The notes under the pieces: generated by a model
The model's input: only the letters and a program-made list of their open reading frames with translations
The model's database searches: none
What the model was told of the DNA's origin: nothing
Part shown: one piece after another, positions 8,761-17,996 of the stretch
How the letters are laid out: every line of letters starts with the position of its first letter
Numbering within the stretch: the first letter of the stretch is position 1
Translations under genes and position numbers: made by a program
Assembly (NCBI RefSeq): GCF_028335745.1
Contig: NZ_CP116477.1
Location: forward strand, 1,364,001-1,428,000
Source: Pectobacterium sp. A5351
GTDB lineage: Bacteria; Pseudomonadota; Gammaproteobacteria; Enterobacterales; Enterobacteriaceae
Length of the DNA: 64,000 nt
Direction: 5' to 3'

Positions 8761-11130
8761 TTATCCTTTTGGGTCAGTCGTCTGGCAGGTGAGTGGGCCG
8801 ATGGTTGCCATCATGGTCTGTGATTCCGGCAGTGAGAATTCCACCCGGCAAAGCCGCCCGTCTTCTTGTTTAAAACGTAAGCGGTTAGCGGTTCCCAGAT
8901 TGGCGAAGTAGGCCAGACCATCGTAGCCGCTGATGGTAGTGTCACCGCTGATTTCGTCGGTGATCCAGGTGCCGATGGTGAGCGGGTTGCCCTCCGAATT
9001 GCGCAGCCTGATGTTGGCGGAACGCACGACATGAATGGGGAATTTCACGATGGTGCCGCTGCCTTCTTTGACCGACACGTGTGATTCCACCTGTGGTGTG
9101 GTGACGTTGGCTGGCAGTTGTAACGTATCGATTTCCAGTTTCGCGGGGTAGTTGGATACCACCCATGGTACGAGTAAGTGGCCGCTTTTGTTGGTTTTCC
9201 CTACCAATTGGTTTTCATATTTTACCGGGACATCGGGGTATCCTTCGGTATCGACCACAATAAAGGCGTCGTTGATGCGGTTGCTGGGAAAAAGCCCTCC
9301 GTTCATGTAGATCAGCGAGCCGCTCAGTTCCCCCCACTGCGTGGTATCGCCTTCGTTGCCATAGGTTCCGCCAGCCATCATGGCATAAGGGCCGCGCCAG
9401 TTCAGTGAGCCCTGGTGATAAGGGTTTCTTCCCGCGCCATAGGCGGCGTTCCAGCCAAATCCACCTTCTGTCGGCGCGGTGCGGTTTACCCCTACGCGCG
9501 GTGAATAATCGCCATTGCTATCGCGCTGAACGCCGGCATTGATGCTGCCGTTTCTACCAAAAGGCATCACGAACTGGAGCTGGGCGCTGTAGCCGTTTTC
9601 TCCCAGTGCCTTGTTAAAGGCGAGGTAAATGGAGCTGTCTTGCCAGACCTGACGGCTGAAAGAGAGATTCAGCAGACGGGTACGGGTTGAGTCGTACGCG
9701 CGGATGTCGAAGTAACCCACGCCGAATGAGCCATTGCCTTCACCAAACAACTGGCTGCTGAGCGTCGCCTGATAGCTTTCCCGACTGAGGCGGCCTTCCG
9801 TGAGTACGGCGGCTAAATCGCGGTACTTCTCACTGCGTTTAGCGTGTTGAACGCTCAGGCCAAAGGCGGAACTGTAGTAAGAATAGCCTGTGGTGTATTG
9901 GTGTCCGGTGGCTTCCTTTTCGCTCTGGCTGTAGGAAGAACTCAGCGTTCCCCAGCGGCCGACGGTAAAATCCCCCCCTGCGCCGAGCAGATACAGATCC
10001 TGTACGGCCTCCCCATGTGCCGATAGCGTCAGTTTATTGGTCAATCCGTAGCGATAGATACCGCTGACGGCAGGGTCGTCAGTGTAGGAATTATTCCGTA
10101 TGCCATAGTCCCGGCGCAAAACACCAACGGACAGATCGAAATCGCTCAATCCCTCTCTCAGCAACGCGTTGGAGACATAAAAAGGAATCGTGGTAGAAAC
10201 CTGCCGCCCTTGAGCGTCCGTGGTAATCACCGTCGCTTCCCCTGCGCCATTCAGGTAAGGCGTATTGGTGAGGGTGAACGGACCCGCGTTCAGGTTCGTG
10301 CTGTTGGCTTTATAACCGTTAATAAACAAGTCAAGCGTGCTGGGTACGGCGGCCGTACCGGTGTATTGCAGCATTGGATAGGTCACGATATCCGGGCGAA
10401 GGCCAAAATTGCGGGCGACACGCAGGCCGCCCATGCGTACCGAGTTACTCCACGTCAGGGCGTTGCTAATCAGGTCGCCAACCTGATAGGTGATCATGCG
10501 TTCGTTATCGTTATAGCGCCAATAGGTATCAAAGCGCTGATAGCCATCTTGCTGCGAGGTGCTGTTGCCCGATGTGAAATAGTAGATCCCCGTATTGGAT
10601 AAGGTTCCGTAGGGGCTGAAAAAGCGCTGTTCCATCCAACTGCTGAGCGAATCTGAACTGCCGCGGGGCGAGGTGTAATAAAGGTTATAGTTGAATAGCA
10701 GGCCGGGGCTACTGCGGGCGGGGAAACGTGCCGTATCCTGCCCTCCGCCTTCAACGGATTGCTCGGGTAGCCAGTGCATGGGCACGGTGAGTTTTAGCTG
10801 CTGTATGGCCTGATCGTAATCGACGGTGACGTCTGGCAGATCGCTGATATTGACCAGCCCCACGCTTTGCTCTGACAGGCGAATGTGATTCTGGCGCAGC
10901 GCGGCCGCATCCACATAATAGTTCCCGGCACGATACGTGACAGGGACTACCGCGTTATCGCTCTGTCCGTTGACGGAAAGTGTTAAATAATAGACGGATT
11001 CGCTGAGCGAGGGCATCGCGCTGGGGGGCGCGGGGAGATCGGTATACTCTTCCGCGAGAAGGGTCGCAGAATAAAACAGCGCAAGCGGGGCGCACATGAG
11101 CAGGAGAAAGGCACCTGTTTTGTGCGTCAT
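8761..11130 (-). CDS. Outer-membrane usher of archaic (Csu-type) pilus
   Basis: 789-aa fimbrial usher, which forms the outer-membrane channel where pilus subunits are polymerised. There is a signal peptide (MTHKTGAFLLLM...LLAEE), then the usher N-terminal domain and a long beta-barrel with repeated aromatic/glycine strands (GYSYYSSAFGLSVQHAKRS; FGWNAAYGAGRNPYHQG). The C-terminal region carries the plug-like TTIPFYVSNALLREGLSDFDLSVG block and carboxy domains with NIRLRNSEGNPLTIG. I chose the ATG at 11130, preceded by GTGAGA, over an in-frame ATG at 11145 that lacks a ribosome binding site. It lies between chaperone and tip genes. Confidence 0.88.
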   Translation of the reverse strand: MTHKTGAFLLLMCAPLALFYSATLLAEEYTDLPAPPSAMPSLSESVYYLTLSVNGQSDNAVVPVTYRAGNYYVDAAALRQNHIRLSEQSVGLVNISDLPDVTVDYDQAIQQLKLTVPMHWLPEQSVEGGGQDTARFPARSSPGLLFNYNLYYTSPRGSSDSLSSWMEQRFFSPYGTLSNTGIYYFTSGNSTSQQDGYQRFDTYWRYNDNERMITYQVGDLISNALTWSNSVRMGGLRVARNFGLRPDIVTYPMLQYTGTAAVPSTLDLFINGYKANSTNLNAGPFTLTNTPYLNGAGEATVITTDAQGRQVSTTIPFYVSNALLREGLSDFDLSVGVLRRDYGIRNNSYTDDPAVSGIYRYGLTNKLTLSAHGEAVQDLYLLGAGGDFTVGRWGTLSSSYSQSEKEATGHQYTTGYSYYSSAFGLSVQHAKRSEKYRDLAAVLTEGRLSRESYQATLSSQLFGEGNGSFGVGYFDIRAYDSTRTRLLNLSFSRQVWQDSSIYLAFNKALGENGYSAQLQFVMPFGRNGSINAGVQRDSNGDYSPRVGVNRTAPTEGGFGWNAAYGAGRNPYHQGSLNWRGPYAMMAGGTYGNEGDTTQWGELSGSLIYMNGGLFPSNRINDAFIVVDTEGYPDVPVKYENQLVGKTNKSGHLLVPWVVSNYPAKLEIDTLQLPANVTTPQVESHVSVKEGSGTIVKFPIHVVRSANIRLRNSEGNPLTIGTWITDEISGDTTISGYDGLAYFANLGTANRLRFKQEDGRLCRVEFSLPESQTMMATIGPLTCQTTDPKG

Positions 11131-11188
11131 GCTACATCTCACCATGGCCGGACAGCCAACAGACTCGCCTCTGTTATTAACCGATCCA

Positions 11189-11962
11189 TCATTCGCGTTT
11201 AATCAGTATGGGATCGGTGATATCGATCAGATTGGTGAAGAGCTGCATCGCTGCGCTCGGGGTGGATACGCCAGCAGGTAACGGCCAGCGCATCTCTTGC
11301 CCCGGTAGCACATAGCCTAAAAAGCCGTCGGTTATCTTTATTCGGCTTCCTTTCCCGCTCTGGTCGGCTGACCAATAGACGTTACTCAGGCGGGCGTGCA
11401 CTACGCCACGGTTGCGGACATACAGATAGTTTCTCCCCCCCACCGCGCTGATTCGCCAACTGAGTACGGGCAGCGTCGGTTCGGCGTTGGCGCGTCGTTT
11501 CTCTGGCCGACTATGCGTCCAGACGCCTTCACCATCAAGAAACAGAGGCAGCAGATAGCGCATCTGGAATTGCAGCCCCATCTGCGGAGCATTTTGTTGA
11601 TAGGGCGCGGAAATCTCATCAACGATGATGCGGTAAGCCTGTTCGGTATTGGTGGGGGCTGAGTTGACGCGAATCAGGCGCACCATATTGCGTTTACCCG
11701 GTTCCAGCGTCATGAACGGCGGTGTAGCAATCACATTACTTTGTTCGGCATAACGATCCTGAAAGTCTATTTGCTTCCAGGACATGATGCGGATTTGCAA
11801 ACCGACGGGCGCATTGCCTTTGTTTTCCAGCCACAGCGCTGAGCTGTTCTCATCGGCTTCAATCACCTGATAAATCGGCCACACGAGGATAGAGCTGGCG
11901 GCAAAGCAAAACGCGCTGAAACCGCTTAATAAAAAGGCCATTGCCCGAATAAAAAATGTCAT
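11189..11962 (-). CDS. Periplasmic pilus chaperone (Csu-type)
   Basis: PapD-like two-domain chaperone of 257 aa that holds pilus subunits for the usher. After a signal peptide comes SSILVWPIYQVIEADENSSALWLENKG, the archaic-family first strands with conserved WP and N. Then comes the MTLEPGKRNMVRLIRV block with the positively charged and hydrophobic residues that anchor and complement subunits. The ATG at 11962 has AAGAGG close upstream; an in-frame GTG at 11974 would add 4 residues and cannot be excluded. It is 24 bases from the upstream subunit gene and 58 from the usher. Confidence 0.87.
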   Translation of the reverse strand: MTFFIRAMAFLLSGFSAFCFAASSILVWPIYQVIEADENSSALWLENKGNAPVGLQIRIMSWKQIDFQDRYAEQSNVIATPPFMTLEPGKRNMVRLIRVNSAPTNTEQAYRIIVDEISAPYQQNAPQMGLQFQMRYLLPLFLDGEGVWTHSRPEKRRANAEPTLPVLSWRISAVGGRNYLYVRNRGVVHARLSNVYWSADQSGKGSRIKITDGFLGYVLPGQEMRWPLPAGVSTPSAAMQLFTNLIDITDPILIKRE

Positions 11963-11986
11963 TTTCCTCTTCACCCTGTTGTGTTT

Positions 11987-12523
11987 TTAATAAGTCAGGC
12001 TGACGGTCACGTTATCGGTATAAACCCCTGCGGGAGGCAGAGGCGTGCCGCCAAAATAGCGGGCATAGACGGTATAGGTCTGGGTTGTGGCGGGAAAGGA
12101 GACAATACTGAGCGCCAGACTTCCCGTTCCCCACACCTGCGTGCGTGCAGCATCGTGGTAAAGCTGATAGGCCAACAGACGTGTTCCTGCTGCATTTTTC
12201 AGATAACGCTGTGCGCTGCTACCGCCATTGGCACCGTAGCTCAGTTCAATGGTGGCGCTTGTGCCTGGTGTGCAGGTGGCAACAATCGAGCCGCCGCCGC
12301 TCGTGCTGGCGACATCCACGTTGGTCGCCGTGGCGCTGCGCGTTCCGAAGTCAAGCGTGCCCATATTGGGCTGACTATTTGCCGTGCTAGTGCCAAAAAC
12401 ACAGCCTCTTTGTATCGTTGCCGTGACATCGAATGTGCTGCTAACGGTGAGCGCCATCGCCACCGTGGGGATGATGGAGGCGGACAGCAGAAATGAAAAA
12501 ATTAATGCCGATGGAAAACGCAT
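11987..12523 (-). CDS. Spore coat protein U domain pilus subunit (minor, CsuA/B-like)
   Basis: 178-aa secreted SCPU-domain subunit: signal peptide (residues 1-25, ending VAMA), then a donor-strand-like N-terminus LTVSSTFDVTATIQRGCVFG, the LDFGTRSATA motif and the terminal YTDNVTVSLTY strand. It is about 40% similar in style to the first subunit gene, which suggests duplication. The ATG at 12523 has no recognisable ribosome binding site. It lies 14 bases after the stop of a 32-codon ORF with a strong one, so its translation may depend on coupling. Confidence 0.82.
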   Translation of the reverse strand: MRFPSALIFSFLLSASIIPTVAMALTVSSTFDVTATIQRGCVFGTSTANSQPNMGTLDFGTRSATATNVDVASTSGGGSIVATCTPGTSATIELSYGANGGSSAQRYLKNAAGTRLLAYQLYHDAARTQVWGTGSLALSIVSFPATTQTYTVYARYFGGTPLPPAGVYTDNVTVSLTY

Positions 12524-12537
12524 CGCAATACCAATGG

Positions 12538-12636
12538 TTACCGGGCCTGAATGGCGATGTGCAACACACCCAACGCAAGGGTGAACGGCAGAGTGCAGTC
12601 AGTAAACGCGATAACGCGTATAAGGCGTGGTGACAT
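12538..12636 (-). CDS. Possible 32-aa leader peptide inside the pilus operon
   Basis: Short ORF (begins MSPRLIRVIAFTDC, ends HIAIQAR) preceded by AAAAGGAGCCGTT, the best ribosome binding site in the operon. It stops 14 bases before the second subunit gene, which has none. The peptide is moderately hydrophobic and I do not recognise it. It may act as a leader for translational coupling, be a real small protein, or be a decayed subunit start. I infer a role only from position. Confidence 0.4.
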   Translation of the reverse strand: MSPRLIRVIAFTDCTLPFTLALGVLHIAIQAR

Positions 12637-12683
12637 AACGGCTCCTTTTCTTGCGGATCAATTTCTTGTGGATCAATGATCCT

Positions 12684-12713
12684 AAAAAGGCCGACATGTG
12701 AGCGTGCCGGCCT
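12684..12713 (-). terminator. Terminator-like hairpin within the pilus operon
   Basis: Read on the minus strand: AGGCCG ... CGGCCT with extra pairs inside, followed by five Ts. It lies 8 bases after the stop of the first subunit gene. It would end part of the transcripts after that gene, giving more major subunit than assembly machinery. Confidence 0.65.
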
Positions 12714-12720
12714 GTAAAAA

Positions 12721-13269
12721 TTACCATTCGATAGTTGCAGTGACGGTGTCGGTATAAGACCCAGCAGTAGGTGCCAGAACGGTCTGATCTGACGGCTGAA
12801 TACGCGCATAAATCGGAACCATTTGCGGGTTGCCCGTTGCCACAATGGCAATGCCGGTGGTACTACTCAGCGGTATTTCAGTGGTGCGGGTTGAGTCGCT
12901 ATATAAACGGTAAGGGACATTATACGTTCCTGTACCCGGTGCCAGCCTGCGTAGCGAGGCGGTGGCGTTTGCACCTGCACCTATCTTTAATGATGCGGGG
13001 GTGCCTACAGAGCAACTGACCGTAATTCCGTTGCCCCCGATGCTGGTTGCCTGACTATCTATCGCGGTAGTCAGATCGGAGTGGGAGCCAAAGTCTATTG
13101 TTCCCCATGTGGTACCTGCGCCTCCCCCGTTGTTGACCGTGCAGGCGGCGGTAATGGTAAGTGATACTGGAATCTGACCATTAATCGTCACGCTGCTGGC
13201 TGTGGGGGATAGGCCGAATGTGGTGAATAGTGTCGCCAGAATAGATAATGTGATACGTTTAGAATTCAT
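12721..13269 (-). CDS. Spore coat protein U domain pilus subunit (probable major subunit, CsuA/B-like)
   Basis: 182-aa secreted subunit and first gene of the operon. The signal peptide runs to about residue 25 (SPTASS). The mature start VTINGQIPVSLTITAACTVNNGGG resembles a donor strand followed by the first conserved cysteine. The IDFGSHSDL motif, a second cysteine in VSCSVGTP and the closing [13 protein letters not shown] strand are SCPU hallmarks. First place in the operon, and a terminator-like hairpin directly after it, fit the most abundant subunit. The AAGGAAT ribosome binding site is well placed. A 9-bp inverted repeat lies 46 bases upstream of the start codon. Confidence 0.83.
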   Translation of the reverse strand: MNSKRITLSILATLFTTFGLSPTASSVTINGQIPVSLTITAACTVNNGGGAGTTWGTIDFGSHSDLTTAIDSQATSIGGNGITVSCSVGTPASLKIGAGANATASLRRLAPGTGTYNVPYRLYSDSTRTTEIPLSSTTGIAIVATGNPQMVPIYARIQPSDQTVLAPTAGSYTDTVTATIEW

Positions 13270-13314
13270 AACGATTCCTTTATAGGTCTCTCACTTATTT
13301 TCATCGAAAGTGTC

Positions 13315-13342
13315 TTCACGAAAGTACCGTGGTTTCCGTGAA
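13315..13342 (-). promoter_or_regulatory. Dyad upstream of the pilus operon, possible operator
   Basis: TTCACGAAA and TTTCCGTGAA form an inverted repeat (8 of 9 matches) 46-73 bases upstream of the first subunit start. I cannot assign a regulator. Confidence 0.3.
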
Positions 13343-13663
13343 AACTGCTCGTCATGGGTGACTATTACGAAAAAAATCATAACGAGTCGTTTGAATCAGT
13401 ACGGGTATTTATAGGGCATAGTTTCGACATGTTTGGGAAAATGCAAAAGAGATATTCTTTTTCCTGACAGCCTAAACCATAGACACAAAATATCGCACTG
13501 CTGAAATATATATCACTACTATTTTCAGTGCTTTCCGTATGGTGAAAATAATCTACAAAGAAATGTATTACTGTTTTTTCTTCCATGGTGTGAATAATGG
13601 CGGGCATATAAATAAAAGAGAGGTTCTTCGGACTTTATCCTGAATTGCACATTCGTCCATAAA

Positions 13664-13790
13664 TATACCCGTCATACTTCAAGCTGCTTGTGCGTTGGCC
13701 GCCCTTACTCACCCCAGTCACTTACCTGTGTAAGCTCCTGGGGATTCGCTCGGTTGCCGCCTTCACGCCACTCGAATTATTTAGGGTATA
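13664..13790. repeat. ERIC element (127 bp)
   Basis: Starts TATACCC and ends GGGTATA. The interior contains GTAAGCTCCTGGGGATTC and a reverse copy of GTAAGTGACTGGGGTGAG, the standard ERIC core blocks. The length is exactly 127 bp, as in the other two copies here. Confidence 0.93.
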
Positions 13791-14487
13791 GAAGAGCAAT
13801 CTATTTTTATTATATGACGTTATATTCTGTGTAATGACCTTATTTATATAAAACGAATAGTAAAAACGCTATTTAAGATAAAGATAGAAGTAGAGTGGTT
13901 TTTTAACAATATCACAAAATTAATATGTGTTAAAAAGGTGTAAAAAATTGACTTTTTTTATTTTTTTGGTTTTTTATGCTGATTTGTTTTTGTTTTTTGA
14001 ATTCTATATCTTATTTATTCGTTTTATTGTAATTGATTATAATGACCATTTTAAAATTATGGTCATTTTCTTCGGATGGGGAATGATCTCTCAAATGTCT
14101 TTAAATATTTTATTTATCAATATTTTATTGAGAAAAGCCGAAAGCTGAGTGCGCCTTCTGATTTTATCGATTCATAATGATAATTGACTCTTTGGCGACG
14201 GATCGGCTAAAAACGCGGCATTGAGGTGGTTAATTTTGCAACAGTATTCGGTCGTATTTTGTCTGACTACGGTTGGTTGCCTGTGGTAAGAGGCGGCGAG
14301 GATGCGTTTTTCTACCGAAACCTGATCTCAGGCGAGTTTACATAGCGAGAAACTCAGGTAACCTACAGCAAGACACTATACCTTATATGGCTTATGTTAC
14401 GGGCATGCCCAATTGCAGAAAAGCCAATCCTCATACCGACAGGGTTATGAGGATATACCATATATTTCATTAACATAGCGGTGTGAT
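13791..14487. other. AT-rich intergenic tract between pilus operon and sixA
   Basis: With the ERIC element this makes a gap of over 1.2 kb. The 13790-14150 part is strikingly AT-rich, with long T and A runs. It holds one possible GTG-start ORF (13927-14148, 73 codons, nearly all hydrophobic) without a ribosome binding site, which I do not call a gene. 14160-14480 has no supported gene. The sixA promoter probably lies near CACTATACCTTATATGG around 14375. Confidence 0.5.
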
Positions 14488-14970
14488 ATGCAAGTGTTGA
14501 TAATGCGTCATGGTGATGCGGTACTTGATGCAGCGAGTGATGCCGTTCGGCCACTGAGCGACGCTGGTCGCGATGAATCTCGCCAGATGGCGTATTGGTT
14601 GAACGAGAGAAATATTGATATTGAGCGCGTTTTGGTGAGTCCTTATTTGCGCGCCCAGCAAACGCTCGACGTGGTGAAGAATGTTCTGCCGCTGCCGGAA
14701 GAAGCGGATTGCTTAAATGAACTGACGCCCGGCGGAGATGCCCAGCTTGTCGGTTATTATCTGCAAACGCTGGCGCGAGAGGGGGTGGGGGCGGTTCTGG
14801 TTGTTTCGCATCTGCCGCTGGTGGGCTACCTGGTCGCCGAATTATGCCGAAATGAAACGGCTCCGATGTTCGCCACGTCCGCTGTCGCCTGTGTGCTGGT
14901 GGAGGCGGAATCGGGCAATGGTGTTCTGCACTGGCAAGTCAGTCCGGCACAGCTGACCGCAAAACCCTGA
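14488..14970 (+). CDS. sixA: Phosphohistidine phosphatase SixA
   Basis: 160-aa histidine phosphatase of the RHG superfamily; it dephosphorylates phosphohistidine proteins such as ArcB or the nitrogen PTS component in E. coli. MRHGDA at residues 6-11 supplies the catalytic histidine. SPYLRAQQT and VSHLPLVGYLV supply the other conserved arginine and histidine. In E. coli it directly follows fadJ; here the pilus operon separates them. It is convergent with smrB. Confidence 0.93.
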   Translation: MQVLIMRHGDAVLDAASDAVRPLSDAGRDESRQMAYWLNERNIDIERVLVSPYLRAQQTLDVVKNVLPLPEEADCLNELTPGGDAQLVGYYLQTLAREGVGAVLVVSHLPLVGYLVAELCRNETAPMFATSAVACVLVEAESGNGVLHWQVSPAQLTAKP

Positions 14971-15004
14971 TACGACTAACACCGAACGCCTGAATTCATA
15001 CGGT

Positions 15005-15035
15005 ATGAGGCGTGTAACGAATTTACACGCCTCAT
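15005..15035. terminator. Perfect hairpin between convergent sixA and smrB
   Basis: 13-bp perfect stem ATGAGGCGTGTAA/TTACACGCCTCAT with a 5-base loop. There is no T-run on either side, but the position between two convergent stops suggests a bidirectional terminator. Confidence 0.6.
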
Positions 15036-15057
15036 CGTTCGTTGACAAAGGACTGGG

Positions 15058-15600
15058 TTACTCAAGCGAAGGTGCCTCCAGTGCGACCAACACCAGCAGC
15101 GCGGCATTCCCCCCAAACTCTTTCGGTGCCTGATGAAAAGCCAGCACGTCAGGGTGCTGCGCCAGCCAGAGCGGCGTTTGCTGTTTCAGTATATGTTTGC
15201 CGTGCCCGTGCATCACGCAGGCGCAGTAAACGTGCTCCCGTCGGCAGGCCGCCAGCAGTGCACCCAATTCCTGTTTCGCCTGAAGCTGCGTCAAACCGTG
15301 CAGATCCAAAAACAGCTCCGGTGAATAGTCTCCCCGGCGGAGTTTCTTCAATTCATAGTGGCTGGCACCGGGGCGGACATAGCGCGTCGGGCCTTCTGCA
15401 TCCAATTGGGGCTGAAATTCATCCGAAAAATAGAAACTGGCATCAACCTGCTCCTGCAATGCCCGTTTTGCCGGTAATTCGCCTATTTTCCTGCGCAGCG
15501 GTTTGTGGGTATAGGTATCCTGACGCAACTTTTTTGTGCCAGTGATTGACGTGCGAAAAAGCTGTAATTCGTCGTCATTCAGCGAATATTTATTACTCAT
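15058..15600 (-). CDS. smrB: Endonuclease SmrB (Smr domain, ribosome rescue factor)
   Basis: 180-aa protein with an N-terminal helical extension and a C-terminal Smr domain. The DLHG motif is at residues 99-102 and HGHGKH at 131-136. In E. coli SmrB cleaves mRNA at collided ribosomes. The block from [24 protein letters not shown] onward is nearly identical to the E. coli protein. It is divergent from prmB, as in E. coli. Confidence 0.95.
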   Translation of the reverse strand: MSNKYSLNDDELQLFRTSITGTKKLRQDTYTHKPLRRKIGELPAKRALQEQVDASFYFSDEFQPQLDAEGPTRYVRPGASHYELKKLRRGDYSPELFLDLHGLTQLQAKQELGALLAACRREHVYCACVMHGHGKHILKQQTPLWLAQHPDVLAFHQAPKEFGGNAALLVLVALEAPSLE

Positions 15601-15771
15601 ATTTCATTCATCTTGCGTCAACATTCGATCAGTTTACCTTGTCTGCCTGCTGTCGCTAAATAAAAGTCTGTATCGGGGCGCGTTCAGTCGGTTATATCTG
15701 CTGATTTGTCGCGGGCTTCATGGCAAACTAAGCGCCAATTTCCCGTTCAGAACTGTCTGCGGAGGACACCC

Positions 15772-16704
15772 TTGGACAAAATTTTCGTCGATGAGGCCGT
15801 CAGTGAACTTCATACCATTCAGGATATGTTGCGCTGGGCTGTCAGCCGGTTTAACGCAGCCAACGTCTATTACGGTCACGGGACGGATAATCCCTGGGAT
15901 GAAGCCATACAGCTGGTATTGCCTGGCCTGTATTTGCCGCTCGATATTCCTGAAGATATGTACACGTCCCGTTTGATCACCAGTGAGCGGCAGCGCATTG
16001 TGGAACGCGTGATTCGCCGCGTCAATGAGCGTATTCCTGTCGCTTATCTGACTAACAAGGCCTGGTTCTGCGGTCTGGAATTCTACGTTGACGAACGCGT
16101 GCTGGTGCCGCGCTCTCCTATCGGTGAATTGATCAATAACTATTTCGATGAGCAGTTGCCAACTGCGCCAAATCACATTCTGGATCTGTGTACGGGCAGC
16201 GGGTGTATTGCGATTGCCTGCGCGCAGGCATTCCCCGAAGCGGAAGTTGACGCTGTGGATATCTCCGGCGATGCGCTGGCGGTAACCGAGCAGAATATTC
16301 AGCAGCACGGTCTGGAATACCGCGTGACGCCAATCCGATCCGACCTGTTCTGCGATTTACCGGCGATTCGCTATGATCTGATCGTGACCAATCCACCGTA
16401 TGTGGATGAAGAAGATATGTCCGATCTGCCGCAGGAATTCCGCTTCGAACCTGAACTGGGGTTGGCAGCGGGCAACGACGGTCTGGATTTGGTGCGGCGT
16501 ATTCTGGCCTGTGCGCCAGACTATCTTAGCGACGACGGCGTGCTGATTTGCGAAGTGGGTAACAGCATGGTGCACCTGATCGATCAATACCCAGAAATCC
16601 CGTTCACCTGGCTGGAGTTTGATAACGGCGGTGACGGCGTGTTTATGCTAACGCGATCACAGCTGGTTGATTGCAAAGATCATTTTAGCGCTTACCGTGA
16701 TTAA
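15772..16704 (+). CDS. prmB: 50S ribosomal protein L3 N5-glutamine methyltransferase PrmB
   Basis: 310-aa SAM-dependent methyltransferase that modifies a glutamine of ribosomal protein L3. It has the SAM motif [15 protein letters not shown] and the catalytic NPPY at 207-210. The start is a TTG ([10 protein letters not shown], matching the E. coli [10 protein letters not shown]). A GGAGGA box 5 bases upstream decides it; an in-frame ATG at 15706 would add 22 unrelated residues. The aroC gene follows, with an ERIC element between. Confidence 0.95.
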   Translation: MDKIFVDEAVSELHTIQDMLRWAVSRFNAANVYYGHGTDNPWDEAIQLVLPGLYLPLDIPEDMYTSRLITSERQRIVERVIRRVNERIPVAYLTNKAWFCGLEFYVDERVLVPRSPIGELINNYFDEQLPTAPNHILDLCTGSGCIAIACAQAFPEAEVDAVDISGDALAVTEQNIQQHGLEYRVTPIRSDLFCDLPAIRYDLIVTNPPYVDEEDMSDLPQEFRFEPELGLAAGNDGLDLVRRILACAPDYLSDDGVLICEVGNSMVHLIDQYPEIPFTWLEFDNGGDGVFMLTRSQLVDCKDHFSAYRD

Positions 16705-16737
16705 ACGGTCATAACGATATTCATTAGTCTTACCGTT

Positions 16738-16864
16738 TATACTCTAAATAATTCGAGTTGCGTGAAGGCGGCAACCGTACGAATCCCCAGGAGCTTACAC
16801 AGGTAAGTGACTGGGGTGAGTAAGGGCAGCCAACGTACAAGCAGCTTGAAGTATGACGAGTTTA
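16738..16864. repeat. ERIC element (127 bp) between prmB and aroC
   Basis: Contains GAATCCCCAGGAGCTTAC and GTAAGTGACTGGGGTGAG, with degenerate ends TATACTC...GAGTTTA. It lies 33 bases after prmB and 40 bases before aroC, in reverse orientation to the copy at 13664. Confidence 0.93.
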
Positions 16865-16904
16865 GGCGGTAAGGCAGAAACAGAACACATGCGAAGGAGT
16901 TGTG

Positions 16905-17990
16905 ATGGCAGGCAACAGTATTGGGCAATTTTTCCGCGTCACTACATTTGGTGAATCCCACGGTATTGCCCTGGGGTGTATTGTTGATGGCGTACCGCCG
17001 GGGATCCCGCTGACGGAAGCGGATCTGCAACACGATTTGGATCGCCGCCGTCCGGGAACATCCCGCTATACGACGCAGCGCCGTGAGCCCGATCAGGTTA
17101 AAATTCTGTCCGGCGTTTTTGAAGGTGTGACCACAGGGACCAGCATAGGTCTGCTGATTGAAAACACCGATCAGCGTTCTCAGGACTACAGCGCGATTAA
17201 AGATGTTTTTCGCCCCGGTCACGCCGACTACACCTATGAACAAAAATATGGCCTGCGCGATTATCGCGGCGGCGGTCGCTCTTCCGCGCGCGAAACCGCG
17301 ATGCGTGTTGCCGCAGGGGCGATTGCGAAGAAATACCTGCAACAGCAATACGGTGTGAAGGTGCGCGGCTATCTGTCGCAGATTGGTGATGTTACCTGCG
17401 AGCTGAAAGATTGGGAGCAGGTGGAGCAAAACCCGTTCTTTTGCCCGGATGTCGATAAGCTGGACGCCCTGGATGAACTGATGCGTGCGCTCAAAAAAGA
17501 GGGCGATTCCATTGGTGCGAGGGTGAGCGTCGTGGCGGAATCTGTCCCCGCCGGATTAGGTGAGCCAGTGTTTGATCGTCTTGATGCCGATCTGGCCCAT
17601 GCGTTGATGAGCATCAATGCCGTGAAAGGCGTCGAAATTGGCGATGGTTTTGCGGTTGTAACCAAACGCGGCAGCGAAAACCGTGATGAAATCACGCCGG
17701 ACGGTTTCCAGAGCAACCACGCTGGCGGCATTTTAGGCGGGATCAGCAGCGGTCAGCACATCGTCGCGCATCTGGCGTTAAAGCCGACCTCCAGCATTAT
17801 GGTGCCGGGGAAAACGATCAACCGTCAGGGTGAAGCGACTGAAATGGTCACGCGCGGCCGTCACGATCCCTGTGTGGGTATTCGTGCAGTGCCGATTGCC
17901 GAAGCCATGATGGCGATTGTGTTAATGGATCACCTGCTGCGCCAACGCGCACAGTGTGGGGATGTGAACAGTCAGGTTCCTCGCTGGTAA
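16905..17990 (+). CDS. aroC: Chorismate synthase
   Basis: 361 aa, the same length as E. coli AroC. It makes chorismate from EPSP with reduced FMN as cofactor, the last step of the common aromatic pathway. The N-terminal [12 protein letters not shown], the [18 protein letters not shown] loop and the [10 protein letters not shown] block are the family signatures. The ATG at 16905 follows GAAGGAG; an in-frame GTG just before it is less likely. mepA follows after 6 bases. Confidence 0.97.
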   Translation: MAGNSIGQFFRVTTFGESHGIALGCIVDGVPPGIPLTEADLQHDLDRRRPGTSRYTTQRREPDQVKILSGVFEGVTTGTSIGLLIENTDQRSQDYSAIKDVFRPGHADYTYEQKYGLRDYRGGGRSSARETAMRVAAGAIAKKYLQQQYGVKVRGYLSQIGDVTCELKDWEQVEQNPFFCPDVDKLDALDELMRALKKEGDSIGARVSVVAESVPAGLGEPVFDRLDADLAHALMSINAVKGVEIGDGFAVVTKRGSENRDEITPDGFQSNHAGGILGGISSGQHIVAHLALKPTSSIMVPGKTINRQGEATEMVTRGRHDPCVGIRAVPIAEAMMAIVLMDHLLRQRAQCGDVNSQVPRW

Positions 17991-17996
17991 AACATA

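Noticed and set aside
13377..13607. 76-codon minus-strand ORF upstream of the pilus operon
   Set aside because: No ribosome binding site, no family, and it ends close to the presumed promoter. Not strong enough to call.
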